Counted from the stretch's first letter, positions 24,968 through 34,943 are shown. The stretch is DNA of 52,893 bases from Beijerinckiaceae bacterium (GCA_947456505.1 CANGTC010000009.1:1-52893), one strand, 5' to 3'. Translations and numbers: made by a program. Notes: generated by a model from the sequence alone, not told the origin.

Positions 24968-26092
24968 GTGAGTGATCATTTGGCGCCCCTGCGGCAAATT
25001 CATTTGAAGCCGTCGCCCATGCGCGAAGCTCTGGCGCGGTTACGCCGCGACAGCGAATATCTTGCGATCCCGCTCCTCGCCCTGTTGATCTCGGCGGCGG
25101 CCTTCTCGCTGTTCCTCCTCGCGGTCGGCAAATCGCCGCTGGATTTCTTCGAACTGGTGCAAAGGGGCGGCTTCGGTTCCGCCTTCTCCATCCAGAACAC
25201 TCTGCAGCGCGCGGCGCCGCTCATTCTCACCGCGCTGGCGGTGGCGATCCCCGCTCGCATCGGCCTTGTGATCATTGGCGGCGAGGGGGCGCTCGTCATC
25301 GGCGGCTTTACTTCGGCGGCCATCGCCATTCCCATGATCGACCATGCCCCGCCCATGTTGGCGCTCATCATCATGGCGCTGGCGGGCGCGCTCACCGGGG
25401 GCGTCTGGATCGGGCTTGCCGGGTTGCTGCGCCATGCGCGCGGCGTCAACGAAACCATCTCGTCCCTGTTGCTGACCTATATCGGCATCGCCGTGATGAA
25501 CTTCTTCGTCGAGGGCACCCTGCGGGATCTCACCAATCCCAACAAGCCCTCCACCAAGCCGCTGGGCGACGCCTATATGGTCGGCAAGATCCCCGGCACG
25601 GATGTGCATTGGGGTTTTGCAGCGGGCATTCTCATCGCCATCTTCCTGCATGTGCTGATGACGCGCACCACCTTCGGCTTTGCGGCGCGCGTCACCGGCG
25701 GCAATCCGCGCGCGGCCATGGCCCAGGGTCTGCCGGTGGGCAAGCTGATCGTCATCTGCTCGGCGCTGGCGGGCGCCTGCGCGGGGCTGGCGGGCTTCTT
25801 CGAGGTCGCCGCCATCCAGGGCCGCGCCAACGCCTCCATCGCGGCGGGCTACGGCTTCACCGGCATTCTTGTGTCGTTTCTGGCGCGCCATAACCCGATC
25901 GCCATCATCGTGGTCGCCATCATGTTCGGCGGCATCGTCGCCTCCGGCGGTCTTGTGCAGCGGCGCATGGATCTGCCGGACGCCACTGTTCTCGTCTTGC
26001 AGGGCATGACCTTCGTGATCCTGCTGATCTCCGAAACACTCTACGGCCGCTTCGCCTTCTTCCGCGATGATCAGGGGAAGGACCGCACATGA
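24968..26092 (+). CDS. ABC transporter permease, nucleoside/sugar type (first subunit)
   Basis: A 374-residue inner-membrane subunit of the BMP-dependent importer (NupP/YufP-like). It has an initial cytoplasmic stretch, then eight or more helices (for example SEYLAIPLLALLISAAAFSL, GALVIGGFTSAAIAI, NPIAIIVVAIMFGGIVASGG). The family motif RVTGGNPRAAMAQGLPVGKL marks the cytoplasmic coupling region. Translation starts with GTG at 24968, seven bases after GGGAG. The stop overlaps the next permease start (ATGA at 26089), as expected for the two halves of a heterodimeric membrane channel. Confidence 0.9.
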   Translation: MSDHLAPLRQIHLKPSPMREALARLRRDSEYLAIPLLALLISAAAFSLFLLAVGKSPLDFFELVQRGGFGSAFSIQNTLQRAAPLILTALAVAIPARIGLVIIGGEGALVIGGFTSAAIAIPMIDHAPPMLALIIMALAGALTGGVWIGLAGLLRHARGVNETISSLLLTYIGIAVMNFFVEGTLRDLTNPNKPSTKPLGDAYMVGKIPGTDVHWGFAAGILIAIFLHVLMTRTTFGFAARVTGGNPRAAMAQGLPVGKLIVICSALAGACAGLAGFFEVAAIQGRANASIAAGYGFTGILVSFLARHNPIAIIVVAIMFGGIVASGGLVQRRMDLPDATVLVLQGMTFVILLISETLYGRFAFFRDDQGKDRT

Positions 26093-27009
26093 ACGACAGT
26101 CTCCTCACAACTGTCCTGATCGCCCTGCTGGGCGGCGCATTGCGGGTCTCGACGCCCTTCATGTTCGTGGCGCTTGGCGAATGCCTCACGGAAAAGTCCG
26201 GCCGCGTGAATCTGGGGCTAGAAGGCACGCTGGTTCTGGGCGCGGTCTCCGCTTACGCTACCTCCTATCATTCGGGTTCGCCCTGGCTTGGCGTTTTCGC
26301 AGCCGGTTGCGCGGGCGGGGCGCTGGGCGCCATTCACGGCTTTGTCTGCAAGTTGCCGCGCGTCAACGACATCGCCATCGGCATCGCAATGATGCTCTTT
26401 GGCACCGGTATCGCCTTCTTCTTCGGCAAGGCCTATATCCAGCCCACCGCCCCGCGTCTTGAATCCATCTCGCTCGGCGATTGGACCGGCAATCCCAAAC
26501 TCGCCACCGCCCTGCAGATCAACCCGCTACTGATCGTGGGCATTGTGACGGCGCTATTCATGTGGTGGGCTTTCGCCAACACGCGCTGGGGCCTTCTGGT
26601 GCGCATGAGTGGCGACAGCGCCCCCGCCGCCCGCGCGATGGGCGTTTCGGTGGACCTCGTGCGCTTTCTGGCGACGGTGGCGGGCGGATTTCTGGCGGGC
26701 GTCGGCGGCGCCTTTCTTTCGCTTTACTATCCGGGCTCCTGGAATCAGGGTCTGTCGTCGGGGCAGGGCCTCATGGCGGTGGCCCTGGTGATCTTCGCCC
26801 GCTGGAATCCGTTGCGCTGCGTCGCCGCCGCGCTACTTTTTGGAGCGACCGGCGCCATTGGTCCCGCGCTGCAATCGGTGGGCGTGACGCAGGGCTACTA
26901 CTTCTTCAATGCGGCGCCCTACATCCTCACGCTGTTGATCATGGTCGGTTCGGCGGGGTCGCAAAAGGCCGCCCGCGATGCGCCCGGCGAACTCTCCATC
27001 ACCAAATGA
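26089..27009 (+). CDS. ABC transporter permease, nucleoside/sugar type (second subunit)
   Basis: A 306-residue permease, partner of the preceding gene (NupQ/YufQ-like). It starts with [20 protein letters not shown] and contains [16 protein letters not shown], the coupling loop [18 protein letters not shown], and hydrophobic segments throughout. The start overlaps the stop of the first permease and the stop overlaps the start of the biuret-hydrolase gene (ATGA at 27006). A degradative enzyme is thus translationally coupled to the importer. Confidence 0.9.
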   Translation: MNDSLLTTVLIALLGGALRVSTPFMFVALGECLTEKSGRVNLGLEGTLVLGAVSAYATSYHSGSPWLGVFAAGCAGGALGAIHGFVCKLPRVNDIAIGIAMMLFGTGIAFFFGKAYIQPTAPRLESISLGDWTGNPKLATALQINPLLIVGIVTALFMWWAFANTRWGLLVRMSGDSAPAARAMGVSVDLVRFLATVAGGFLAGVGGAFLSLYYPGSWNQGLSSGQGLMAVALVIFARWNPLRCVAAALLFGATGAIGPALQSVGVTQGYYFFNAAPYILTLLIMVGSAGSQKAARDAPGELSITK

Positions 27010-27695
27010 GCCCATCCATGACTACACTCCCCGCCGATCCCTATCCCTGGCCCTTCGATGGCAGCCTTTCGCCTGCCACCACCGCTTTCATCGTCATCGA
27101 CATGCAGACGGATTTTTGTGGCAAGGGCGGCTATGTCGATTCCATGGGCTACGACATCTCGCTCACACGCGCGCCAATAGAGCCCATCGAGCGTGTGCTG
27201 GCGGCCCTGCGCGCCAAGGGATACCCCATTCTGCACACGCGCGAAGGTCACAGGCCCGATCTGAGCGACCTTCCAGCCAACAAGCGCTGGCGCTCGCAAC
27301 GCATTGGCGCGGGCATTGGCGATCCCGGCCCCTGCGGGCGCATTCTGGTGCGCGGCGAGCCCGGTTGGGAGATCATTCCGGAACTGGCGCCCATGCCCGG
27401 CGAGGCCATCATCGACAAGCCCGGCAAGGGCTCCTTCTGCGCCACCGATCTTGAACTGGTTCTGCGAAGTCGCGGCATCCGCAACCTCGTGCTGTCCGGC
27501 ATCACCACGGATGTCTGCGTCCACACCACCATGCGCGAAGCCAATGACCGTGGCTTTGAATGTCTGCTGCTGGAGGATTGCTGCGGCGCGACCGATGAGG
27601 GCAATCATCTCGCCGCCATCAAGATGATCAAGATGCAGGGCGGCGTCTTCGGCGCCGTCGCATCCTCCTGTCTGTTCCTCGAACATCTGCCTTGA
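27006..27695 (+). CDS. biuH: Biuret hydrolase (isochorismatase-like cysteine hydrolase)
   Basis: A 229-residue enzyme nearly collinear with the characterised Rhizobium biuret hydrolase as I recall it, including [24 protein letters not shown], the block around [20 protein letters not shown] and [20 protein letters not shown]. The catalytic triad is Asp32 (VIDMQTDF), Lys138 ([10 protein letters not shown]) and Cys171 ([10 protein letters not shown]), each four positions lower than in the Rhizobium numbering, consistent with a shorter N-terminus. It converts biuret to allophanate and ammonia, feeding allophanate hydrolase. An ATG at 27006 overlaps the permease stop; a second ATG at 27018 is an equally possible start. 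Triuret or another ureide as true substrate cannot be excluded. Confidence 0.85.
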   Translation: MSPSMTTLPADPYPWPFDGSLSPATTAFIVIDMQTDFCGKGGYVDSMGYDISLTRAPIEPIERVLAALRAKGYPILHTREGHRPDLSDLPANKRWRSQRIGAGIGDPGPCGRILVRGEPGWEIIPELAPMPGEAIIDKPGKGSFCATDLELVLRSRGIRNLVLSGITTDVCVHTTMREANDRGFECLLLEDCCGATDEGNHLAAIKMIKMQGGVFGAVASSCLFLEHLP

Positions 27696-27707
27696 GGAGA
27701 GGTTAGC

Positions 27708-29267
27708 ATGAGCGCCGCCGCAATGATCGCAGAGCCTCTGGAGAGCCCCGCGCCCGTACGCGCTCTGGGGCTCGAGACCATCGGCATGACGAAGATCTTC
27801 GGCCCCCTCGTCGCGCTCGACAATGTGTCGCTGAAAGTGGAGCCGGGGTCCTTCCACGCCCTGCTGGGTGAGAACGGCGCGGGCAAATCGACCCTGGTGA
27901 AATGCATCATGGGCTTTTACCGCGCTGATGGCGGCTCGCTGCTGCTGAACGGCGCCCAAGCCGAGGTGCGCAATCCCCGCGACGCCCGCGCGCGAGGGCT
28001 GGGCATGGTCTACCAGCATTTCACCCTGGTGCCATGCCTGACCGGCGCCGAAAACCTCGTCATCAGCCGCGCCGATGCGCCCGCCATCATCGACTGGAAG
28101 AAAGAGAAACAGCGCCTCGCCGACTTTCTCGACCGCATGCCCTTCCGCGCGCCCCTTGATGTGCCCGTGGCCTCGCTGGCGGCCGGTGAAAAGCAGAAGC
28201 TTGAAATCCTCAAGCTGCTTTATCTTGATCAGCGCCTGCTCATTCTCGATGAGCCGACCTCCGTGCTCACCCCCAACGAGGCCGACGAGATCCTCGGGCT
28301 GCTGCGCAGCATGACGGACGCCAAGGACATTTCCGTCGTCATGATCACCCACAAGTTCCGTGAGGTGACCGCCTTCGCCGACAGCCTCACCGTTCTGCGT
28401 CGAGGCCAGTTGGTGGGTGGGGGCAGGGTGACGGATATGTCCACCGGCGACATGGCGCGCCTGATGATCGGCGACGCACAGATCACCACCCGCGCGCTGC
28501 GGCAGGAGAAACCGGCAGGCCCCCCAGTCCTCGAATTGGCGGCGCTGATGGCGAAAGGCGAAGAGAACAAGGATGTTCTCGATTGCGTCAATCTGAAGGT
28601 GCGCGCCGGTGAAATTGTTGGCGTTGCGGGCGTTTCCGGCAATGGGCAGTCGCAATTGATGGAGGTGCTTTCGGGGCAGCGTCCCCTGAGCGACGGGCGC
28701 ATCCTCATCCGCAACCAGCCCTTCGAGCCCACGCGGGACGCCTTCTTCAAGCTGAAGATCTTCGGCCTGCCCGAAGAACCCCTGAAGAACGCCACCGTGC
28801 CGCGCATGAGCGTCGCCGAGAACATGGCCTTTCGCAATTTTGACAGGCCGCCCAACGCCTCCTTCGGCTGGTGGCTTTCGGCTGGCCCCATGCGCGAGAA
28901 AGCGCGCGAACTCATCGCCACCTATCGCGTGAAGACGCAGTCGCCCGACACCGCCATCGGCGATCTCTCCGGCGGTAATGTGCAGCGCGCGGTGCTGGCG
29001 CGCGAATTGTCGGGCGATGTGAATGTGCTTATCGTCGCCAATCCCTGTTTCGGCCTGGACTTCGCCTCTGTGGCCGATATCCGGTCGCAGATCATGGAGC
29101 AGCGCAATCGGGGCGCCGCCGTGCTGCTCATCTCCGAAGATCTCGATGAGATTCTCGAACTCGCCGACCGGGTCGCCGTCATGTCGGAGGGGGCGATCAC
29201 CTATGTGGCTCCCATTGGCGAGACCGACCGCGCCACCATCGGCATGCATATGGCGGGGCATGAGTGA
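27708..29267 (+). CDS. ABC transporter ATP-binding protein, duplicated NBD (nucleoside/sugar type)
   Basis: A 519-residue ATPase with two nucleotide-binding domains, as in NupO/RbsA-type importers. Domain 1 has Walker [11 protein letters not shown]-loop VYQHFTLV, signature [15 protein letters not shown] and Walker [12 protein letters not shown]. Domain 2 has the degenerate Walker [12 protein letters not shown] and a signature [16 protein letters not shown] with Walker B-like [12 protein letters not shown]. This asymmetry is normal in the class: only one site is fully active. The gene is separated from its permeases by the biuret hydrolase gene and overlaps the next hydrolase gene (TGATG). Confidence 0.92.
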   Translation: MSAAAMIAEPLESPAPVRALGLETIGMTKIFGPLVALDNVSLKVEPGSFHALLGENGAGKSTLVKCIMGFYRADGGSLLLNGAQAEVRNPRDARARGLGMVYQHFTLVPCLTGAENLVISRADAPAIIDWKKEKQRLADFLDRMPFRAPLDVPVASLAAGEKQKLEILKLLYLDQRLLILDEPTSVLTPNEADEILGLLRSMTDAKDISVVMITHKFREVTAFADSLTVLRRGQLVGGGRVTDMSTGDMARLMIGDAQITTRALRQEKPAGPPVLELAALMAKGEENKDVLDCVNLKVRAGEIVGVAGVSGNGQSQLMEVLSGQRPLSDGRILIRNQPFEPTRDAFFKLKIFGLPEEPLKNATVPRMSVAENMAFRNFDRPPNASFGWWLSAGPMREKARELIATYRVKTQSPDTAIGDLSGGNVQRAVLARELSGDVNVLIVANPCFGLDFASVADIRSQIMEQRNRGAAVLLISEDLDEILELADRVAVMSEGAITYVAPIGETDRATIGMHMAGHE

Positions 29268-29929
29268 TGATCGAAGTTCCCGCACGGCCCTATCCCTTTT
29301 CGCTGGATCCCGCCCGCACCGCGCTGGTGGTCATCGACATGCAGCGCGACTTCGTCGAATGCGGCGGCTTTGGCGAGGCGCTGGGCAATGATGTGACGAA
29401 ACTGCAGGCCATCATGCCCACGGTGGCGGCGCTGCTCGCCCTGTTCCGCGCCAAGGGCTGGCCGATCCTGCATACGCGCGAATGTCATCTGCCCGACCTC
29501 TCGGACTGCCCGCCTGCCAAGCGTCTGCGCGGCAAGGGCGCCCTGCGCATTGGCGATGTCGGCCCCATGGGGCGTTTGCTGGTGCGCGGCGAAGCGGGCG
29601 CGTCCATCGTGCCCGAATGCGCGCCACTCCCTGGCGAAATGGTTATCGACAAGCCGGGCAAGGGCATGTTCTTCGCTACCGATTGCGAAAGCCTGCTGCG
29701 CGGCGCGGGCGTCACCCATCTTGTCTTCGCGGGCGTCACCACGGAAGTCTGCGTGCAGACCTCCATGCGCGAGGCCAATGATCGGGGCTTCGAATGCCTG
29801 CTGGTCAGCGACGCCACCGAGAGCTATTTTCCCCAATTCAAGGCGGCCGCCATCGAGATGATCGTGGCCCAGGGCGGCATCGTGGGATGGGCGACGAGCT
29901 TTCCACAACTCAAGGAGGCGCTGGCGTGA
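29267..29929 (+). CDS. Isochorismatase-family cysteine hydrolase (second, BiuH-like)
   Basis: A 220-residue cysteine hydrolase related to the biuret hydrolase 1.6 kb upstream: [33 protein letters not shown] and [19 protein letters not shown]. The triad Asp24, Lys in VIDKPGKG and Cys in TTEVCV is complete. It lacks the [18 protein letters not shown] block of BiuH and has [17 protein letters not shown] instead, so its substrate probably differs (a related ureide, carbamoyl amide or triuret). GTGA overlap joins it to the AtzG gene. Confidence 0.84.
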   Translation: MIEVPARPYPFSLDPARTALVVIDMQRDFVECGGFGEALGNDVTKLQAIMPTVAALLALFRAKGWPILHTRECHLPDLSDCPPAKRLRGKGALRIGDVGPMGRLLVRGEAGASIVPECAPLPGEMVIDKPGKGMFFATDCESLLRGAGVTHLVFAGVTTEVCVQTSMREANDRGFECLLVSDATESYFPQFKAAAIEMIVAQGGIVGWATSFPQLKEALA

Positions 29930-30114
29930 CAGTGGAGACACAGGAGATCGAGCGCCTCGTGGAGGCGACCGCTGCGGCTTTGAAGCTGGCCATCCCGCCC
30001 GAGGGCTTCCCCGTGGTCGTCGAACATCTGGCGGTCGCCTATCGCATGGCGCCGCTGATCATGGATTTTCCCCTCGGCGACGAGCAGGAACCAGCCCCGG
30101 TCTATACGCCATGA
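29926..30114 (+). CDS. atzG: AtzG-like small subunit (DUF4089)
   Basis: A 62-residue protein beginning at a GTG that overlaps the previous stop (GTGA) and ending in an ATGA overlap with the amidase gene. It reads [20 protein letters not shown], then [20 protein letters not shown] and [16 protein letters not shown]. The helix followed by a terminal proline-rich tail with EPAPVYTP is typical of AtzG/HpxX, a GatC-like partner that wraps around and stabilises the AtzE amidase. It is easily missed by automatic calling because of its size and GTG start. Confidence 0.87.
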   Translation: MTVETQEIERLVEATAAALKLAIPPEGFPVVVEHLAVAYRMAPLIMDFPLGDEQEPAPVYTP

Positions 30115-31508
30115 GCGCGTCCCCCACCACGACGGCGGCTGAGGCCGCTGCTGGCTTCAAGGCCGGATCCTTCACGGCGACCCAGATGGTCGAGGCGTCG
30201 CTGGCGCGCATAGCGGCCTATGACCCTTCGCTGGGCGCCTTCACCTGCGTCACCGCCGAGCGCGCGCGTGCGCAGGCGGCCGTGCTCGATGCGCGTCATG
30301 CGCAGGGCGAGGACTGCGGGCCGCTGGCCGGCGCGGTCTTCGCTGTGAAGAACCTCTACGACATCGCAGGCGAGGTCACGCTGGCGGGCTCGCGCATCAA
30401 CCGCGATCACGCCCCCGCCAAGGCGGACGCAACGCTGGTCGCCAACCTCGAAGCGCAGGGCGCGATCCTCATGGGCGCCCTGAACATGGGCGAATATGCC
30501 TATGACTTCACCGGCGAGAACGCCCACTATGGCCCCTCGCGCAATCCCCATGCGCCCGCGCATATGTCGGGCGGTTCCTCCGGCGGGTCGGGCACGGCGG
30601 CGGCAGCGGGTTTGGTGCATCTGACCCTGGGTTCGGACACCAACGGCTCCATTCGCGTGCCCTCGTCCTTCTGCGGCCTCTTCGGCTTCAAGCCCACCTA
30701 TGGGCGCCTGTCGCGCGCGGGTAGTTTCCCCTTCGTGTCGAGCTTTGATCATCTGGGCCCCATGGGCCGCTCGCCGCTGGATCTGGCGCTGGCCTATGAC
30801 GCCATGCAGGGCGAGGATGCGCGCGATCCCATGCAGGCGAAACGGCCTGCGCAGGCGGCGACGTCTTCGCTGGGCGAGGGCCTCAAGGGCCTTCGTATCG
30901 CGCGCGCTGGGGGCTATTTCGCGCGTGGCGCGGGCCGCGAGGTGTTCGATACAGTGGATATGGTAGCCCATGCGCTCGGCGCCGCACACAGCGTCGAATT
31001 GCCCGAGGCGCATCGCGCCCGCGCCGCTGGCTATCTGGTCACCATGGTGGAAGGCGCGAGCCTGCATCTGGATCGTCTGCGCACGCGCCCCATGGATTAT
31101 GACCCCGATGTGCGCGATCGTTTGATCGCCGGCGCCATGGTTCCCGGCGCCTGGGTCGTGCAGGCGCAGAAATTCCGCCGCTGGTTCCATGACGCCGTGG
31201 TGAAAGTCTTCGACGAGGTCGATGTCATCATCGCCCCCGCCACGCCCTGCCGCGCGCCGCTCATCGGCCAGAAGAACATGGTGCTCGACGGCGTCGAGAT
31301 GATGATCAGGCCCAACCTCGGCGTCTTCACGCAGCCCATTTCCTTCATCGGCCTGCCGGTCGTCACCGTGCCCATCTGGAGCGATGGGGAGCGGCTGCCG
31401 ATGGGCGTGCAGATCATCACTGCGCCCTGGCGCGAGGACATCGCCTTGCGCGTGGCGCATGATCTGGCCTCCCGGGGCGTCGCGCGTGCGCCTGTGGCGG
31501 CGCTATAG
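30111..31508 (+). CDS. atzE: AtzE-like amidase (1-carboxybiuret hydrolase type)
   Basis: A 465-residue amidase-signature enzyme with a full Ser-cisSer-Lys triad: Lys80 (AVFAVKNLYD), Ser156 (HMSGGSSGGSGTAAAAG) and Ser180 (GSDTNGSIRVPSSFCG). Segments IDGVEMMIRPNLGVFTQPI-like (here LDGVEMMIRPNLGVFTQPI) and YGRLSRAGSFPFVSSFDHLG are those of AtzE/HpxY. In Pseudomonas sp. ADP AtzE with AtzG hydrolyses 1-carboxybiuret to 1,3-dicarboxyurea. The immediate coupling to an AtzG gene and the AtzH gene 3.4 kb downstream supports this assignment. In other bacteria the homologous HpxXY serves in purine or oxamate breakdown, so the physiological substrate is open. Confidence 0.87.
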   Translation: MSASPTTTAAEAAAGFKAGSFTATQMVEASLARIAAYDPSLGAFTCVTAERARAQAAVLDARHAQGEDCGPLAGAVFAVKNLYDIAGEVTLAGSRINRDHAPAKADATLVANLEAQGAILMGALNMGEYAYDFTGENAHYGPSRNPHAPAHMSGGSSGGSGTAAAAGLVHLTLGSDTNGSIRVPSSFCGLFGFKPTYGRLSRAGSFPFVSSFDHLGPMGRSPLDLALAYDAMQGEDARDPMQAKRPAQAATSSLGEGLKGLRIARAGGYFARGAGREVFDTVDMVAHALGAAHSVELPEAHRARAAGYLVTMVEGASLHLDRLRTRPMDYDPDVRDRLIAGAMVPGAWVVQAQKFRRWFHDAVVKVFDEVDVIIAPATPCRAPLIGQKNMVLDGVEMMIRPNLGVFTQPISFIGLPVVTVPIWSDGERLPMGVQIITAPWREDIALRVAHDLASRGVARAPVAAL

Positions 31509-31523
31509 GCCGGGAGCACGAGC

Positions 31524-32441
31524 ATGAATCCCATGTCCCTCCCATCCCATGGGCTTTATGACTATTCCGGCATTCGCGGTCGGCCGGTTTATGATTGGCC
31601 CAATGGCAAGCGGCTCGCTGTCTATGTCGCCTTGAACCTCGAGCATTTCGCCTTTGGTGAGGGGCTCGGCGCCGAACTCGCGCCATCAGGCCCGCAGCCG
31701 GATGTGCTGAACTACGCCTGGCGCGATTGGGGCAACCGCGTCGGCGCCTGGCGACTGCTGTCGCTGTTCGAGCAGTTGGACCTGCCTGTTTCGGTGCTCG
31801 CCAATTCCGCCATGTACGATCTGGCGCCCGATCTCATGAGCGCCTTCCGCCAGCGCGGCGACGAGATGGTCGGCCATGGGCGGACCAATGCCGAAAAGCA
31901 GGGCGTGCTGAGCGAGGCCGATGAACGCGTACTGATCGCGCAAGCGACGGAGGTTCTGGCGCGGCATGAAGGCAAGCCGCCCCAGGGTTGGCTGGGGCCA
32001 TGGATCTCGGAAAGCCGCCTCACGCCCAGCCTGCTGCAGGAAGCGGGCTATGGATACCTGCTTGACTGGTGCATGGATGATCAGCCCGTCTGGTTCCGCA
32101 CGCGCAGGGGGCGCATTCTCAGCGTGCCCTATCCGCAGGAGCTGAACGATATCCCCATGATAGTGGCGCGGCGCATCGAGGGCGCTGTCTTCGCCGACAT
32201 GATCATCGATCAGTTCGACGAGATGCTGCAGCAGAGCGCGGAGGCGCCGCTGGTGATGGGCATGGCCCTGCATCCATATATTGTCGGCCAGCCCCATCGC
32301 CTGCGTCACCTGCGCCGCGCGCTGGCGCATATCGCCGCGCGGCGCGACGATGTCTGGATCACGACCGCAGGCGATATCGCCCGCCATGCGGCCGGGTTGC
32401 CTGAGGGCGTTGTTCCCGGCTCCGCGCCGAGCGCCGATTAG
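31524..32441 (+). CDS. Polysaccharide-deacetylase-fold hydrolase (PuuE/allantoinase-like)
   Basis: A 305-residue protein of the NodB/polysaccharide deacetylase fold in the PuuE-like branch, whose characterised member is an allantoinase opening a hydantoin ring. Features are YDWPNGKRLAVYVALNLEHF near the start, RVGAWRLLSLFEQLDLPVSV, MVGHGRTNAEKQG and WLGPWISESRLTPSLLQEAG. MGMALHPYIVGQPHRLRHLR follows towards the C-terminus. A GGGAG site lies seven bases before the ATG at 31524. It is the last plus-strand gene of the BMP operon and its stop overlaps that of the convergent amidohydrolase gene. A cyclic ureide substrate is likely but unproven. Confidence 0.83.
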   Translation: MNPMSLPSHGLYDYSGIRGRPVYDWPNGKRLAVYVALNLEHFAFGEGLGAELAPSGPQPDVLNYAWRDWGNRVGAWRLLSLFEQLDLPVSVLANSAMYDLAPDLMSAFRQRGDEMVGHGRTNAEKQGVLSEADERVLIAQATEVLARHEGKPPQGWLGPWISESRLTPSLLQEAGYGYLLDWCMDDQPVWFRTRRGRILSVPYPQELNDIPMIVARRIEGAVFADMIIDQFDEMLQQSAEAPLVMGMALHPYIVGQPHRLRHLRRALAHIAARRDDVWITTAGDIARHAAGLPEGVVPGSAPSAD

Positions 32442-33871
32442 CAGCAACCGCCGCCGCTGCGATAAAAGGCCGCGACGGCGGGCTCCAGATGTGTCCATGC
32501 GGATAGAAAACGCGCGCGCGAGGACATGCCCCCGCGCAGGCGGTCGCGTAATTCGGTGTGGATGGCGTCGATGTCTATCCGCAGCAACTTGCCATCCCCG
32601 ATCACCTGCCGCCCCGCGACGAAGAGCTGCGCCACATGCGATTGATTGGCGCGTGCGAAGAGCAGATCAAGCGGATCCACCGGCATGATCGCGTCGCGGT
32701 CGAGACGGTCGAGATCGAGCACCAGAATATCCGCCGCCTCCCCTGCGGCTAGCGCGCCAGAGCCGGGTGCGCCATTGGCATAGCGGCCATTGGTCACGAC
32801 GGTGCGCAGGAAATCCTCGCGGGAGATATTCTCGTTAAAACCCCAGCCCCCGTGCAGGAAATGCCCGAGGCGCATCTCGCGCAGGGCGTCGTCGTCCTCG
32901 TCGAAAGCGGAGGCGTCGACGCCCATGGCGACGCGGCAACCGCGCCTGATGGCCTCCGCGATGGGCGCAATACCCGAGCGCAGGTGCAGGTTGGAGCTGG
33001 CGTTGGTGACGATGGTGGCGCCGGCCTCCGCGATCATGTCGAGTTCATCGGGCCGCGCATGAACGCAATGGGCGAGGGCGAGGCGCGGCGATAGCAGGCC
33101 CACATCGCGCAGATGGCGCACGACCCCCTGCGGATAGGCCTTGTCTGCCCATGCACGCTGATAGGGTGTTTCCAGCAGATGCATGTGCACGCGCCGCCCC
33201 GTGCGCGCGGAAGATTCTGCGATGGCCTCAAGCATCGCGTCCGAACACCATTGCACGCCGCTGGGGCCATATTGCACGTTGAACAGCGGGCCTTCGTTGG
33301 CGGCGGCCAGGCCCTCTACCCGCTCGATCTGCTCCCGAATGCTCGGCATGGGCGAGGAAAAGATCGCCTCGATCTCGTGCCGCGCTTCGCCGGGCAGCGC
33401 TTCCAGAACGCCTTGCTCATCACCATAGACCAGCGGGTTTCGATCACGCATGAACAGAGCGAAGGTGACGCGGGCGCCGATGTCATTCGCCGCGCGCGCA
33501 TAGGCGCTGGCTTCGTCAGTGACGGACATGGGCCCGTAGAGCCGCGTCACATGGGCCATGATGGAGGCGCAGCCCGATTGCGCGGCGCGGCCAAGCGCGG
33601 CGGCGGCCACCAGATAAGGATCCGTTGAGGGCATGGCGGCGAGGCGCAGGATCCAGGTCTCCAGCGGCTTGCCGGCGCCGCCGAAGGAGGTGGGCGATAG
33701 CGGTCGTGCGTGATCATGGGCGTTGACCATGGCGGGCATGGCGAGCAGCCGCCGCGAGGCGGCGTTCGGCGTGGACGCGATACGGGCAATCACATTCCCG
33801 GAGATGTCGATGGCCTGCGTCTGCCCGCCCATTTCTCCGCCCAGAATCGTGAGTCCTGTAATCGTGGTCAT
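32438..33871 (-). CDS. Amidohydrolase (deaminase-type, AtzA/guanine-deaminase-like superfamily)
   Basis: A 477-residue zinc- or iron-dependent amidohydrolase. Metal motif His52-x-His54 is in MVNAHDHARPLSPTSFGG. Further ligands and active-site residues are RRVHMHLLETPYQRAW, LALAHCVHARPDELD and MGVDASAFDEDDDALREM. The family includes deaminases and dechlorinases of purines and s-triazines (guanine deaminase, AtzA, TrzN), so a ring deaminase or dehalogenase is plausible. The protein ends in the unusual sequence SGGGCC. It is transcribed against the BMP operon and divergently from the oxygenase gene at 33998. Confidence 0.84.
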   Translation of the reverse strand: MTTITGLTILGGEMGGQTQAIDISGNVIARIASTPNAASRRLLAMPAMVNAHDHARPLSPTSFGGAGKPLETWILRLAAMPSTDPYLVAAAALGRAAQSGCASIMAHVTRLYGPMSVTDEASAYARAANDIGARVTFALFMRDRNPLVYGDEQGVLEALPGEARHEIEAIFSSPMPSIREQIERVEGLAAANEGPLFNVQYGPSGVQWCSDAMLEAIAESSARTGRRVHMHLLETPYQRAWADKAYPQGVVRHLRDVGLLSPRLALAHCVHARPDELDMIAEAGATIVTNASSNLHLRSGIAPIAEAIRRGCRVAMGVDASAFDEDDDALREMRLGHFLHGGWGFNENISREDFLRTVVTNGRYANGAPGSGALAAGEAADILVLDLDRLDRDAIMPVDPLDLLFARANQSHVAQLFVAGRQVIGDGKLLRIDIDAIHTELRDRLRGGMSSRARFLSAWTHLEPAVAAFYRSGGGCC

Positions 33872-33997
33872 GATGTGGGTCTCCTGAAAATCTCTTTGCT
33901 TTCACGCAGGGTCTTGATGACGGCAATCAAGACCCGTGCCATAAATACAAAGTTTTTCCTGATCGAAGCGTCCGCCAGCCATCATCGGGTTCCCCCT

Positions 33998-34927
33998 ATG
34001 AACGATATTCCCATCATCGACCTGAGTGGCCTTCCCATCCGTGAGCCTGCGGCGCTGGCGCGCGTGACAGGCGAGGTCGCGCATGCCTGTCGCGAGGTGG
34101 GTTTTTTCTATGTGCGCGGCCATGGCGTCCCCAATGATGTTCTCGACGCGGCCATGGCGCAGGCCCATGCGTTTTTCGCCCAGCCCCAGGCCCGCAAGGA
34201 CGCTTTGAAAATATCGGCGGACAGCGACAATCAGGGCTATGTGGGCCTGCGCACGGAAGCGCTCGATCCCGGCCGCAACATCGATGACAAGGAAGCCTTC
34301 AATATCCGCATCGACGCGCGCGATCACTGGCGTTCTCTCCGATGCCCCGAGCTCCCCGGTTTTGATGCGGTCATGGCGGATTATTTCAGCCGCATGCTGA
34401 GGCTCGGCGCTGATCTGCACCGGCCCATCGCTCGCGACCTTGGGTTGGCGGAGGACTATTTCGACATGCGGCTTGATCGCCCCATGGCCACCTTGCGGCT
34501 GCTGCACTATCCGCCGGCCTCCGCGCGCGCTGATGGCGCCTTTGGCGCAGGCGCGCATACGGATTATGGCAATCTCACCTTGTTGCTCACGGATGATGCA
34601 GGCGGGCTCGAGGTGCAACGGCGCGATGGCGCCTGGATCGCCGCGCCGCCCGTGCCCGGCGCCTTCGTCTGCAACATCGGCGATTGCCTGATGCGCTGGA
34701 CGAATGACGTTTATCGCTCGACGCCCCACCGGGTTACAAACCCCAAGGGGCGGGATCGCTATTCTCTGGCATTTTTCCTTGACGCCAATGCGGATGCGCT
34801 AGTCGAGGCGATCCCCAGTTGCATCAGCCCGGGCGAGCGCCCGCGCTACGCTCCCATCACTGCGGGCGCTTATCTCGCCTCGCGTTTTGCACAAACCTAT
34901 GGGTTCACACAGGCCGAAAAGGCCTGA
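33998..34927 (+). CDS. 2-oxoglutarate/Fe(II) oxygenase, isopenicillin N synthase-like
   Basis: A 309-residue non-heme iron oxygenase. The N-terminal DIOX_N part reads IPIIDLSGLPIREPAALARV and CREVGFFYVRGHGVP. The iron ligands are the His and Asp of GAHTDYGNLTLLL and the His of RSTPHRVTNP; the RYSLAFF Arg binds the co-substrate carboxylate. The gene is read from ATG at 33998, although frames open further upstream and the ribosome site is weak. It is followed by the AtzH gene after 16 bases, an arrangement that suggests it hydroxylates or demethylates a pathway intermediate. Confidence 0.85.
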   Translation: MNDIPIIDLSGLPIREPAALARVTGEVAHACREVGFFYVRGHGVPNDVLDAAMAQAHAFFAQPQARKDALKISADSDNQGYVGLRTEALDPGRNIDDKEAFNIRIDARDHWRSLRCPELPGFDAVMADYFSRMLRLGADLHRPIARDLGLAEDYFDMRLDRPMATLRLLHYPPASARADGAFGAGAHTDYGNLTLLLTDDAGGLEVQRRDGAWIAAPPVPGAFVCNIGDCLMRWTNDVYRSTPHRVTNPKGRDRYSLAFFLDANADALVEAIPSCISPGERPRYAPITAGAYLASRFAQTYGFTQAEKA

Positions 34928-34943
34928 CCTGACGGAGATCCCC

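Noticed and set aside
26919..29285. Very long minus-strand frame (788 codons) opposite BiuH and the ABC ATPase
   Set aside because: It runs antisense to three well-supported plus-strand genes in GC-rich DNA, where stops are rare. Its composition (runs of His, Gly, Ala, Asp) is typical of shadow frames.
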